From assembly GCA_966212505.1 (NCBI GenBank), contig CBIHRS010000021.1, positions 1-64,000 of the forward strand: a stretch of 64,000 nt of DNA, read 5' to 3'. Below the pieces are notes generated by a model. The model saw only the letters and a list, made by a program, of their open reading frames with translations. It was not told the origin of the DNA and searched no databases. The position numbers were made by a program, and so were the translations under genes. The DNA comes from CAMLIZ01 sp966212505 (GTDB lineage: Bacteria; Pseudomonadota; Gammaproteobacteria; Burkholderiales; Burkholderiaceae_C). Position 1 is the stretch's first letter; every line of letters begins with the position of its first letter. Shown here piece after piece: positions 7,440 through 15,820 of the stretch.

Positions 7440-10400
7440 TCAGTGCGTGCTGCTCGTGATCGCGATGCCGCGGATCTGCCCCGCGGTGCGCTGCGTGGCC
7501 GGCAGCGGATAGCGCTGCTTGTCGAGCCGGTGCAGCAGCTCGGCCTCGCGCACGCGGGCCAGCGCCACGTTGGCCAGCTTCACGTGGCCGTAGCCGCGCA
7601 TCTGCAGCGGCAGCGCCGCGATGCTGGTGGCCACCGCCAGGTTGCTGGCCGAGAGCTGCGGCAGCAGCTCTTCCACGCGCGCGCCGAAGCTCGCGATCAG
7701 CTCGCGCTCCATCCTGCGCTCCTCGGTCTTGCCGAACACGTCGAGCGCGGTGCCACGCAGGCTGCGGGCCCTGGCCAGCAGCTTCATCGCCGGCAGCATC
7801 CAGCCGCCGAGTCGGATCTTCTTCGGCGCGGCGCCGTTCTTCGAGCGGCTGAGCGCCGGCGGCGCCATGTAGAACTCGAGCGCGAAGTCGCCATCGAACT
7901 GCTGCTTCAGCTGCTGCTGGAAGCGGCCGTCGGTGTACAGGCGCGCGACCTCGTACTCGTCCTTGTAGGCCATCAGCTTCAGCAGGCTCTGCGCCACCGC
8001 GCGGGTGAAAGGCAGCGAGGCATCGGCGCCCAGCTGCATCTCGCGCAGCTTCACCTTGTTGATGGTCTCGGCATAGCGCTGCGCATAGGCCGCGTTCTGG
8101 TAGCCGGTGAGGTGGGCCACGGCGCGCGCGACCAAGGCGTCGAGCGATTCGTGCTGCGGGTCGGGCACGGTGTCGTGCGCCTCGAGCAACTGGGCGCAGG
8201 CCTCGGGGTTACCGGCGGCCAGGCGGCCGAGCGAGAAGGCGAGCTTGTTGTTGTCGACCGCCACGTTGTTGAGCTCGATCGCGCGCAGCATCGCTTGCAG
8301 GCTCACCGGCACCAGGCCGCGCTGCCAGGCATAGCCCAGCGCGATGATGTTCGAGACGATCGAATCGCCGAGGAAATCTTCGGCCAGCGCCTGCGCGTCC
8401 AGCGTCTCCACCCGCTCGCTGCCGGCGGCGAAGCGCAGCTTCTCCAGCAGCTGCGGCACCTTGAGGCTGGCATCGGGGTTGTGCAGGCTCTCGGCCACCG
8501 GCACCTCGTGCGTGTTGGCGAGGATGCGGGTGCGGCCATGGCGCACCGTCTGCAGCGCATCGGCCGAGGCGCCCACCACGAGGTCGCAGGCCAGCAGGGC
8601 ATCGGCCTGCTGGGTGTCGATGCGCACCTGGTTCAGGCGCGAGGGCACGTCGGCCAGGCGCACGAAGCTCAGCACCGAGCCGCCCTTCTGCGCGAAGCCC
8701 ATGAAGTCGAGCACGCTGGCGCTCTTGCCCTCGAGGTGCGCCGCCATCGCGATCAGCGCGCCCACGGTGACCACGCCGGTACCGCCCACGCCGGTGACCA
8801 GCAGGTCGTAGGGGCCGGTCCACGCGTGCGGCGCGGGCTGCGGCAGCGCATCGACGCGCTGCATGAAGTCGCCCGAACCGCCCGACAAGGCTCCGACCTT
8901 CTTGCGCAGCTTGCCGCCCACCACGCCGACGAAGCTGGGGCAGAAGCCCTTGGCGCAGGAGTAGTCCTTGTTGCAGCTGCTCTGGTCGATCTTGCGCTTG
9001 CGGCCGAACTCGGTCTCGTGCGGCAGCACCGCCACGCAGTTGCTCTGCACCGAGCAGTCGCCGCAGCCTTCGCAGACCTGCTCGTTGATGAACAGGCGCC
9101 GCGCCGGGTCGACCATCTCCCCCTTCTTGCGGCGGCGGCGCTTCTCGGCGGCACAGGTCTGCTCGTAGATCAGCACGGTCACGCCGGGCATCTCGCGCAG
9201 GCAGCGCTGCACCGCATCGAGCTCGCTGCGGTCGTGGAACTCGGTGCCGGCCGGGAAGCGGTGCTTCTGCGCGTCGTACTTGGCGATGTCGTCGCTCAGC
9301 ACCACCACCTGCTTCACGCCCTCGGCTTCCACCTGGCGCGCGATGCCGTCCACCGTGATGATGCCGTCGACCGGCTGGCCGCCGGTCATGGCCACCGCGT
9401 CGTTGAACAGGATCTTGTAGGTCAGCGTCGCCTTGGCGGCCACCGCCTGGCGGATCGCGAGGTAGCCCGAGTGGTAGTAGGTGCCGTCGCCCAGGTTCTG
9501 GAACACGTGCGGCACCTTGGTGAACATCGCGTGCGACACCCAGTCGACGCCTTCGCCGCCCATCTGGATCAGGCCTTCGGTGTCGCGGTTCATCCAGCTG
9601 GCCATGAAGTGGCAGCCGATGCCGGCCTGCGCATGCGAGCCTTCGGGCACCTTGGTGCTGGTGTTGTGCGGGCAGCCGGCGCAGAAGTAGGGCAGGCGCT
9701 TGACGCTGTCGCTGGCGTTGCTCAGCAGGCTGGGCAGCGTGAAGTCGCGCACCAGGTGGCGGCGGTCAAGGTCTGCGAAATGCTTCACCAGCCAGTTCGC
9801 GACGATCTCGATCAGGCGCGAGGGCCGCAGCTCGCCCAGCTCGGACACCAGCGGCTGGCCCTGCGCGTCGTGCTTGCCGACGATGACGGGCCGCACCGGC
9901 GCGTTGTAGAACATCGAGCGCATCTGCTCCTCGACGACCCCGCCCTTCTCCTCGATCACCAGCACCTCGGCCAGGCCTTCGACGAAGGCCCGCATGCGCG
10001 TGGGCTCGATCGGATAGGTGAGGCCGAGCTTGTACACGCGCACGCCATGGCGCTCGAGCGCCTCCGGCGTGATGTCGAGGCGGCGCAGCACCTCCATGAA
10101 GTCGAAGTGCGCCTTGCCTGCGGTGACGATGCCCACCGTGGCCCGCGGCGCGTCGACGATCATGCGGTCGATGCTGTTGACGCGGGCGAAGGCGCGCACC
10201 GCCTCCAGCTTGGCATGCAGGCGCTGCTCGATCTTCAGCGAGGGCAGGTCGGGCCAGCGGTAGTGCAGGCCGTCGGCCGGCGGCACGTAGCCGGTGACTT
10301 GGCGCACCGTCTCGGCGTCCTGCCACATCGCGACGCGGGCGTTGACGAGGTCGAGGTCCACCGTGGAGCCGCTCTCCACCACCTCCGACAGCGCGGTGAA

Positions 10401-11021
10401 GCCCACCCAGTTGCCCGAGAAGCGCGAGAGCGCCCAGCCATACAGGCCGAACTCCAGGTACTCGGCCACCGAGGCCGGCGACACGATGGGCGCATGCCAG
10501 GCCTGGAAGGCCTGGTCGCTCTGGTGCGGCATCGATGACGAGACGCAGCCATGGTCGTCGCCCGCCACCATCAGCACGCCGCCGTGCGGCGAGGCGCCGT
10601 AGGCGTTGCCATGCTTCAGCGCATCGGCCGCGCGGTCGACGCCGGGGCCCTTGCCGTACCACATCGCGAACACGCCCTGGGCGGTGCGGTCGGGGTCGGC
10701 CTCGACGCGCTGCGTGCCCAGCACCGCGGTGGCGCCCAGCTCCTCGTTGATCGCGGGCAGGAAGCGCAGGCCCTGCTCCTCGAACTTCTTGCCGGCCTTC
10801 CACACCGCCTGGTCGACCATGCCCAGCGGCGAGCCGCGGTAGCCGCTGATGAAGCCGCGGGTGTCGAGGCCGGCGGCCGCATCGCGCTGGCGCTGCATCA
10901 GCATCAGGCGGATCAGCGCCTGCGTGCCGGTGAGGAAGATCTGGCCGCTCTTGGCCCACAGGCTGTCGCTCAGCTTGTAGTCGGGGCGAACGATGGTGGA
11001 GGAGGTGTTTGTCTCGGGCAT
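7440..11021 (-). CDS. Indolepyruvate (arylpyruvate):ferredoxin oxidoreductase, fused subunits
   Basis: A 1193-residue fused 2-oxoacid:ferredoxin oxidoreductase. It oxidatively decarboxylates indolepyruvate, phenylpyruvate or similar arylpyruvates to the aryl-acetyl-CoA, passing electrons to ferredoxin. The N-terminal pyruvate-binding region (ISGYRGSPLGMVD, about 59-71) and the TPP-binding region (CAGCPHNTSTKVPEGS) are followed by a cysteine-rich segment at about 640-690 (CEGCGDCSVQSNC and CAKGFCPSF) that should hold iron-sulfur centres. The gamma domain follows (VTGVGGTGVVTVGALIAMAA). The fused form is usual in proteobacteria, whereas archaea have separate IorA and IorB. A divergent Lrp gene lies 129 bp away. 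With the nearby aminotransferase and paa genes it would link phenylalanine to phenylacetyl-CoA. Confidence 0.93.
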   Translation of the reverse strand: MPETNTSSTIVRPDYKLSDSLWAKSGQIFLTGTQALIRLMLMQRQRDAAAGLDTRGFISGYRGSPLGMVDQAVWKAGKKFEEQGLRFLPAINEELGATAVLGTQRVEADPDRTAQGVFAMWYGKGPGVDRAADALKHGNAYGASPHGGVLMVAGDDHGCVSSSMPHQSDQAFQAWHAPIVSPASVAEYLEFGLYGWALSRFSGNWVGFTALSEVVESGSTVDLDLVNARVAMWQDAETVRQVTGYVPPADGLHYRWPDLPSLKIEQRLHAKLEAVRAFARVNSIDRMIVDAPRATVGIVTAGKAHFDFMEVLRRLDITPEALERHGVRVYKLGLTYPIEPTRMRAFVEGLAEVLVIEEKGGVVEEQMRSMFYNAPVRPVIVGKHDAQGQPLVSELGELRPSRLIEIVANWLVKHFADLDRRHLVRDFTLPSLLSNASDSVKRLPYFCAGCPHNTSTKVPEGSHAQAGIGCHFMASWMNRDTEGLIQMGGEGVDWVSHAMFTKVPHVFQNLGDGTYYHSGYLAIRQAVAAKATLTYKILFNDAVAMTGGQPVDGIITVDGIARQVEAEGVKQVVVLSDDIAKYDAQKHRFPAGTEFHDRSELDAVQRCLREMPGVTVLIYEQTCAAEKRRRRKKGEMVDPARRLFINEQVCEGCGDCSVQSNCVAVLPHETEFGRKRKIDQSSCNKDYSCAKGFCPSFVGVVGGKLRKKVGALSGGSGDFMQRVDALPQPAPHAWTGPYDLLVTGVGGTGVVTVGALIAMAAHLEGKSASVLDFMGFAQKGGSVLSFVRLADVPSRLNQVRIDTQQADALLACDLVVGASADALQTVRHGRTRILANTHEVPVAESLHNPDASLKVPQLLEKLRFAAGSERVETLDAQALAEDFLGDSIVSNIIALGYAWQRGLVPVSLQAMLRAIELNNVAVDNNKLAFSLGRLAAGNPEACAQLLEAHDTVPDPQHESLDALVARAVAHLTGYQNAAYAQRYAETINKVKLREMQLGADASLPFTRAVAQSLLKLMAYKDEYEVARLYTDGRFQQQLKQQFDGDFALEFYMAPPALSRSKNGAAPKKIRLGGWMLPAMKLLARARSLRGTALDVFGKTEERRMERELIASFGARVEELLPQLSASNLAVATSIAALPLQMRGYGHVKLANVALARVREAELLHRLDKQRYPLPATQRTAGQIRGIAITSSTH

Positions 11022-11087
11022 GGCGACGCTCTGGCTGCTCGTCTTTGAGGTGGGTCAAGTGTGCGCAAGATGCCGGGAAATTTGCTT

Positions 11088-11150
11088 CTTCTTTTCTACG
11101 GATTGAGAATCACGGGAGAAAACTGTTCTTCAATCAATCGACGGAAAAGA
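11088..11150. promoter_or_regulatory. AT-rich divergent promoter region between oxidoreductase and Lrp genes
   Basis: Within the 129-bp gap between the divergent genes at 11021 and 11151, bases from about 11088 are clearly AT-richer than the surroundings (for example GAAATTTGCTTCTTCTTTTC). Lrp-family proteins bind degenerate AT-rich sites, and divergent Lrp/target pairs are common, so the regulator at 11151 probably acts here on both promoters. No exact operator can be drawn from sequence alone. Confidence 0.4.
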
Positions 11151-11660
11151 ATGGAATCACTTGACCGCCATGATGTGGTGTTGCTCACCGAGCTGCAGCG
11201 CGACTCGCGCCAGACCGTGCAGCAGCTGGCCGAGCGGGTCGGCCTGTCGAGCACGCCGTGCTGGAAGCGGGTCAAAGAGATGGAGTCGGCCGGCATCATC
11301 CGCGGCTACACCGCGCTGATCGACCGCGAGAAGGTGGGCCTGTCGCTGTGCGTGATCGCCGAGCTCAACCTCACGCGCCACAGCGAAGACGAGGTGCGCC
11401 GCTTCGAGAAGGCGGTGGCCGAATCGCCGCAGATCGTGAGCTGCTACTCCACCACCGGCCAGGCCGACTACGTGATCAAGGTGCTGGTGCGCGACATCAA
11501 GGACTACGAGCAGTTCCTGCACGAGACCGCGTTCAAGCTGCCCGGCGTGACCCACGTGCGCTCGAGCGTGGTGCTCAAGGAGGTGAAGTCGGAAGTGCGG
11601 CTGCCGATCGAGCCGCCGCCGCGCAAGGTGGAAGAGGCGAAGCCGAAGCGGCGGCGCTGA
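11151..11660 (+). CDS. Lrp/AsnC-family transcriptional regulator, divergent from the arylpyruvate oxidoreductase
   Basis: A 169-residue Lrp/AsnC protein. The HTH lies at residues 3-55 (LDRHDVVLLTELQRDSRQTV, then GLSSTPCWKRVKEMESAG), and the RAM domain contains SCYSTTGQADYVIKVLVRD. I choose ATG 11151 because a GGAAAAG ribosome site precedes it and the HTH begins at once; an upstream in-frame start at 11061 would add 30 unrelated residues. The C-terminal tail is rich in Pro, Lys and Arg (PPPRKVEEAKPKRRR), longer than in most relatives. It is divergently placed from the indolepyruvate/arylpyruvate oxidoreductase, the classical layout for local control, and is more divergent in sequence from the other Lrp gene at 5111 than a recent duplicate would be. 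Confidence 0.92.
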   Translation: MESLDRHDVVLLTELQRDSRQTVQQLAERVGLSSTPCWKRVKEMESAGIIRGYTALIDREKVGLSLCVIAELNLTRHSEDEVRRFEKAVAESPQIVSCYSTTGQADYVIKVLVRDIKDYEQFLHETAFKLPGVTHVRSSVVLKEVKSEVRLPIEPPPRKVEEAKPKRRR

Positions 11661-11697
11661 ACCGCTGGCAGACTCGCCACACGACGGAGGAGACACC

Positions 11698-13824
11698 ATG
11701 GCCCGGCAGAGCGCTGCACCCGGCGCCGACGACAAGATCGGCAAGAAGATCGACCACATCGCCAAGCGGCTCGGCGCCGCGCTGGCGCCGCGAGGCTTTG
11801 CATGCCAGGCGCGCACGCTGTATGGCCAGCAGGGCCAGGGCGTGCAGCGATGCTGGCAGATCGTCAACCTGCAGGGCAACAAGTGGAATGCCGGCAGCAC
11901 CGGTTCGTTCTACGTCAACGTGGCGCTGCAGTTCCCCGCCATCCATGAGCTGCTGGGGCGCATGCCGGGGCAGGAGTGGCGGCTGGCCGGCGCCGACAGG
12001 CCCGAAGAGGCCGCGGGCCAGTTGCGCGAGCGCGTCGAGAACCTGCTGCCTGCAGGCTTCGCCCAGCGCTGGCCGGCGCTGGCGTCGCTGGCCAAGGACG
12101 GCAGGGTGCAGATCGATCGAGGCACCGACCTCGACGGCCTGGCCGCCGAACTGTCCGAGGCGCTGCAGTCAGCGGCCTTGCCCTGGATGCAGGAGCGCAG
12201 TCGCCTGGACTGCCTTTACGGCCCCGAAGCCAACCATGCAGGCGGCCTGGCCTGCGCGGATGCGCTGACCCGTGTGGCCGCCGCCGCGCTGCTGGAAGAT
12301 CGCGAGGCCGGCAACCGCCTCGTCGCGGCGCGGCCGGAGGGGCTGACGCGCTTCGTCGGTGACAAGCGCGCGCAGCTCTGCCAGTGGCTGTCGAGCCTGG
12401 GCCTCGACGACACGCCGCTGCGCGAAGCGCCTCCGCCGGAACCCCTGGTGGACCGCTACTTCGCTCGCAAGGCCGAGCAGGAGCGGGCCGCGGGAGCGGC
12501 CAAGGCTGCCGAAGCGGCGGCGTTTCAGGCCGCCGAGGGCGACTGGCAACGGCGCCTGCCGGAGTTCGCGGGCGCATGGCGGGCCGAGCACGAGTCGCGC
12601 TGGCGCCAGGAGCCGCATCCGCTTCAAGATCTGGCGCTCGGCCGCTGGCTCGCCGCGCAAACAGACGCGGTGCGCCTGCAGGTCGTGCTCGAGCTGTTGC
12701 GGCCGCTCGCCGCGCGCACCGGCACCACCGCCGACGTGGATGTGGACAGCACGGTCTCGGCCTTGTGCGCGCCCTTGCTGCCGACACTGGCCTCGGCCTC
12801 TGAAGACGATGGCCGTGCGGTTTTCGCGGTGATGGAGCCCTTGGTCGACCGGTTCGATGCCGGCCTGGTGACGGTGGGATACGCATGGCCGTTCAAGCCC
12901 CTGGTTGCCTGGCTCGACGAGGTGGGCGTGCCGCACAGGGCGGCGCTGAAGCCGGCCGTGCAGCGCTGGCTCGATGTGTGGAGTGAGGCGATGCTGCGGC
13001 GCCATGAGGAGCAGTCCAGGCAGATCGATGAATGGCTGAACAAGCCGCTCGACCCCAGCGACCCTTTGTACGACGTGCGGCAGCGCAGCCGCGAGGAAAT
13101 GCTGGCACGGCAGGCCGCGCACCCGATTGATCCGGCCGACGTGCGGCGGCGGCTGCGCGAGTATCCCGAGCAGAGCCTGAACGCCGCCGACCGCGAGGCG
13201 GTGAAGCGGCTGCGGCGCTGGCTGCTGCGCGACCCGGCGACCGACAAGGTGCCGTTCGCGTTCGATGCCGACGACTGGGGCCGTCAGACGCGGGCGGCCG
13301 TCGATGCATTGCCGTCGGGTCGGCGCGAGGCGTTGATGCCGTTGCTCGACTGGCTGGCCGAAGGCGTGGCGAGCAAGCCCACGCAGCGCTGGTTCAAGCA
13401 GCTCGACCAGCATCGGGCCGCGCTGGCGCCGGCCGGCCCGTGGGCCGGCTGGCTGTGCGACAGGTTGGCGGAGTTCGAGCACACCGAAGGCCGCACCGAA
13501 TGGGCGACCACCGGCGCTCGCCCGGGTGTCGGCGCCAGGCTCGGCGAAGCGAGCGAGGCGGTGCTGTTGGGCTGGATGTGGTGGGCGCAGCGCGAGCACG
13601 CTGCCGGCGCCGGCGCTGCGTACGAAGACGCGCTGCAGCGCGTGGCCCAGGCGGCGTGGGCGCAGTTGCCCGAGATCGGCGCCCGCGCGGCCGGCGTCGG
13701 CACGCTGGCCTTGCAACTGCTCGCGGCCAGCGAGTCGGGCCGCGAGTGGGTGCGGCGCTTCGGCGCCGGGTCGAAGAAGAAGCAGCTGAAGCGCGCGGTC
13801 GACCAGGCGCTGGCCGCCGGCTGA
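11698..13824 (+). CDS. Uncharacterised 708-residue protein with DUF4304-like N-terminal domain
   Basis: I do not recognise the whole protein. Residues about 14-150 resemble DUF4304: KIDHIAKRLGAALAPRGFAC, then RCWQIVNLQGNKWNAG and SFYVNVALQFP, the pattern of a conserved domain of unknown function usually found in proteins of 150-200 residues. The remaining 550 residues are Ala/Trp/Arg-rich and probably helical, with a charged, possibly coiled-coil stretch at about 255-300 (ARKAEQERAAGAAKAAEAAA). No signal peptide or membrane segment is visible, so it should be cytoplasmic. A GGAGGAG ribosome site sits 6 bp before the ATG. It follows the Lrp gene by 37 bp on the same strand and ends 2 bp from a convergent gene. 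No function is proposed. Confidence 0.85.
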   Translation: MARQSAAPGADDKIGKKIDHIAKRLGAALAPRGFACQARTLYGQQGQGVQRCWQIVNLQGNKWNAGSTGSFYVNVALQFPAIHELLGRMPGQEWRLAGADRPEEAAGQLRERVENLLPAGFAQRWPALASLAKDGRVQIDRGTDLDGLAAELSEALQSAALPWMQERSRLDCLYGPEANHAGGLACADALTRVAAAALLEDREAGNRLVAARPEGLTRFVGDKRAQLCQWLSSLGLDDTPLREAPPPEPLVDRYFARKAEQERAAGAAKAAEAAAFQAAEGDWQRRLPEFAGAWRAEHESRWRQEPHPLQDLALGRWLAAQTDAVRLQVVLELLRPLAARTGTTADVDVDSTVSALCAPLLPTLASASEDDGRAVFAVMEPLVDRFDAGLVTVGYAWPFKPLVAWLDEVGVPHRAALKPAVQRWLDVWSEAMLRRHEEQSRQIDEWLNKPLDPSDPLYDVRQRSREEMLARQAAHPIDPADVRRRLREYPEQSLNAADREAVKRLRRWLLRDPATDKVPFAFDADDWGRQTRAAVDALPSGRREALMPLLDWLAEGVASKPTQRWFKQLDQHRAALAPAGPWAGWLCDRLAEFEHTEGRTEWATTGARPGVGARLGEASEAVLLGWMWWAQREHAAGAGAAYEDALQRVAQAAWAQLPEIGARAAGVGTLALQLLAASESGREWVRRFGAGSKKKQLKRAVDQALAAG

Positions 13825-13826
13825 GC

Positions 13827-14825
13827 TCAAGCCTCCAGCGTCCCCAGCCGCACCACGGTGGCGCCCGGTTGCAGGTGCCGCAGCGAAGGCTGCAGCAGTA
13901 CGCAGTGGTCGTAGGGCGTGACGATGCGGCCGCCGCCGTCGGTCGCGATCAGCGTGCCGGCCTGGGGAATCACCTCCAGCCCGCGGTAGTCGGTCGCGAA
14001 GCGGAAGCCTTCGGTCCGGGCCGTGACCGCATGCGTCACGCGGAAGCACTTCGGATCGGCCGGCCAGTACACGCCGATCCAGCGCTTCACTGCGTCGGCG
14101 TCCACCACGCCGAGCGCCACCAGGAAGCGGCAGGCCGTGTCCAACGCCACGTCGGCGCTCGCGGCCTCGAAATGCTGGCCGCATTCGATCAACAGCGCGT
14201 TGCGGTGGCTGTGCTCGTTGCCAAAGGCGCCGTAGTCGCGCAGCCGGCGGCCGGCCGCGTGGCCGGCGTCGATCATCCGGTGGGCCGGGATGCCCGTCTC
14301 GCGGGCGAAGGCGGTGCCCTTGGCCAGCGGGCCGGGCAGCAGCAGCGGCGCCGACTTCTCGTGCATCGAGTGGATGTCGAACAGGAAGTCGACGCTGTCG
14401 ATCACCGGCCGCATCGCACGGGCGCGGCGCAGCTCGGCGCTGTCGCCGGGCCCGTCGAGCCGGTCGGCCGACCAGAGGCGGTTCATGTCTTCGTCGACAC
14501 AGCGGGCGGCATCGGGCTCGCGCGGATCGAAGCGGTCGTAGGCCTGCACGTTGGCGAACGAGAGCGTGAGCCGGCCGCGCCGCGGGCGCAGCCCGGCGCG
14601 CAGCAGCGTGTCGACCGCGATCGCGCCGCAGATCTCGTTGCCGTGCGTCAGCGCGTTGATCATCACGTGCGGGCCGGGCCGTTCGCTGTCGAAGCTGTTG
14701 ACGTAGTCGAGGCCGGTGTTGCTGTATTGCCAGCGCCGGATGTCGGGTGGCTCCAGCTCGATCGGATAGCGCGGAAGGGTGGCGCGCAGCGCGGCCAGCG
14801 AAGAGGTGGGGGTGGTGATCGTCAT
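13827..14825 (-). CDS. Succinylglutamate desuccinylase/aspartoacylase family zinc hydrolase (M14-like)
   Basis: A 332-residue zinc hydrolase of the AstE/AspA superfamily, related to M14 carboxypeptidases. The expected metal ligands are His61 and Glu64 in THGNE and His152 in FDIHSMHE, and Glu214 in LLIECGQH fits the catalytic glutamate. Members remove acyl groups from N-acylated amino acids or act on related carboxylated compounds. The substrate is not set by sequence. It is divergent from a LysR regulator (start 14918), with a 92-bp gap containing an inverted repeat at 14869. Beyond that LysR lies a tripartite carboxylate transport system, so the hydrolase may process an imported acyl-amino acid or similar acid. 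Confidence 0.85.
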   Translation of the reverse strand: MTITTPTSSLAALRATLPRYPIELEPPDIRRWQYSNTGLDYVNSFDSERPGPHVMINALTHGNEICGAIAVDTLLRAGLRPRRGRLTLSFANVQAYDRFDPREPDAARCVDEDMNRLWSADRLDGPGDSAELRRARAMRPVIDSVDFLFDIHSMHEKSAPLLLPGPLAKGTAFARETGIPAHRMIDAGHAAGRRLRDYGAFGNEHSHRNALLIECGQHFEAASADVALDTACRFLVALGVVDADAVKRWIGVYWPADPKCFRVTHAVTARTEGFRFATDYRGLEVIPQAGTLIATDGGGRIVTPYDHCVLLQPSLRHLQPGATVVRLGTLEA

Positions 14826-14868
14826 CGGGCCAGTCTAGAAACCGGTCGCCGCAGATCGGTGCCGTCTT

Positions 14869-14884
14869 GGCACGCAGCCGTGCC
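14869..14884. promoter_or_regulatory. Candidate LysR operator between hydrolase and LysR genes
   Basis: GGCACGCAGCCGTGCC is a perfect 6-bp inverted repeat with a 4-bp spacer, centred 42 bp before the LysR start and 52 bp before the hydrolase start. A partly overlapping TGCC-N5-GGCA repeat precedes it (14860-14872). Such placement in a divergent gap is typical for LysR auto-regulation. Which protein binds is inference. Confidence 0.5.
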
Positions 14885-14917
14885 GGCTGTGTTGCCGCCG
14901 ACGTGCACAATCGGTGC

Positions 14918-15811
14918 ATGGACCTGAAGCTGCTCGAAGACCTGATCGCCCTCGCGCGCGAGCGCAGCTTCGTGCGCGCCGCCGAGGCGCGGCACGTGAC
15001 CCACCCCGCCTTCGGCCGGCGTATCCGCATGCTCGAGGCCTGGGTCGGTGCGCCGCTGGTCGACCGCAGCCGCAACCCGGTGCAGCTCACCGAGGCGGGC
15101 CTGGCCTTCCTGCCGCAGGCCCAGGCCGCGCTCGACGGCCTGAGCCAGACGCGCGAGCAGCTGCGCAGCCGGCATGGCGCGGTGGGCGGCCAGGTGCTGC
15201 GCATCGGCACCGGCCGCACGCTGGCGCGCACGCTGGTGGCCGACTGGATCGCCGGCCTCGTGCGGCCGCGCCAGCCGCTGCATGAGCACCAGGTCGAGAT
15301 CTTCACGCGCTCGATGACCGACGTGGTGCTGCTGATGGAGCGCGGCGAGGTCGACCTGCTGTGCTGCTACGAGCATCCGGCCACCTCGGTGCGGCTGAGC
15401 GGCCAGCGTTTTCGCCACATCACGCTGGCGCACGACCGGCTGGTGCCGGTGTCGCGCGCCAATGCCGGCGGCCGCCCGCTGCACGAGTTGCATAACGGGC
15501 CGCTGGTGGCCTATGCCGCATCGCTCTCGCTGGGCGCGCTGCTGCACGACCACTGGCGCCGCAGCCTGCCCGATGCCGGGCAGCGCACGCGCTACGTCTG
15601 CGATTCGCCCGATGCGATCCAGGAGTTCGTGCTCAAGGGGCTGGGCATCGCCTGGCTGCCATGGTCGATGGTGGCGGCCGACTGCAAGAGCAAGGTGCTG
15701 GCCGCGCTGGGCAGCCGCAGCGACGAGGTGCACTTCGACGTGCGGCTGTACCGGCCCCGGGCGCGGCAGAGCGCGCTGGTCGAGGCGGTGTGGGCTGCGA
15801 CCGATACCTGA
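14918..15811 (+). CDS. LysR-family transcriptional regulator
   Basis: A 297-residue LysR regulator. The N-terminal winged HTH occupies residues 1-60 (LLEDLIALARERSFVRAAEA, then HVTHPAFGRRIRMLEAWVGA), and an effector-binding domain follows. The Met at 14918 is chosen since the HTH starts directly after it; an in-frame upstream start at 14867 would add 17 residues. HVTHPAFGRRI instead of the more common xxSQPAxSxxI recognition helix is a less usual variant. It is divergent from the aspartoacylase-like gene, which is its most likely target, and convergent with the Bug receptor gene at 15821. Regulation of the nearby TctABC system is possible as well. Confidence 0.92.
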   Translation: MDLKLLEDLIALARERSFVRAAEARHVTHPAFGRRIRMLEAWVGAPLVDRSRNPVQLTEAGLAFLPQAQAALDGLSQTREQLRSRHGAVGGQVLRIGTGRTLARTLVADWIAGLVRPRQPLHEHQVEIFTRSMTDVVLLMERGEVDLLCCYEHPATSVRLSGQRFRHITLAHDRLVPVSRANAGGRPLHELHNGPLVAYAASLSLGALLHDHWRRSLPDAGQRTRYVCDSPDAIQEFVLKGLGIAWLPWSMVAADCKSKVLAALGSRSDEVHFDVRLYRPRARQSALVEAVWAATDT

Positions 15812-15820
15812 GGCATCGGC

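Noticed and set aside
7434..10538. Very long open frame (over 1000 codons) on the plus strand opposite the oxidoreductase
   Set aside because: It is the antisense of a well-conserved coding gene. Its translation is rich in His, Arg, Ala, Gly and Leu with no domain, which is the normal effect of high GC content.
12169..15306. Minus-strand open frame of about 1045 codons spanning 11.7-15.3 kb genes
   Set aside because: It passes through three real genes in other frames, and the hydrolase at 13827 has intact motifs in a different frame.
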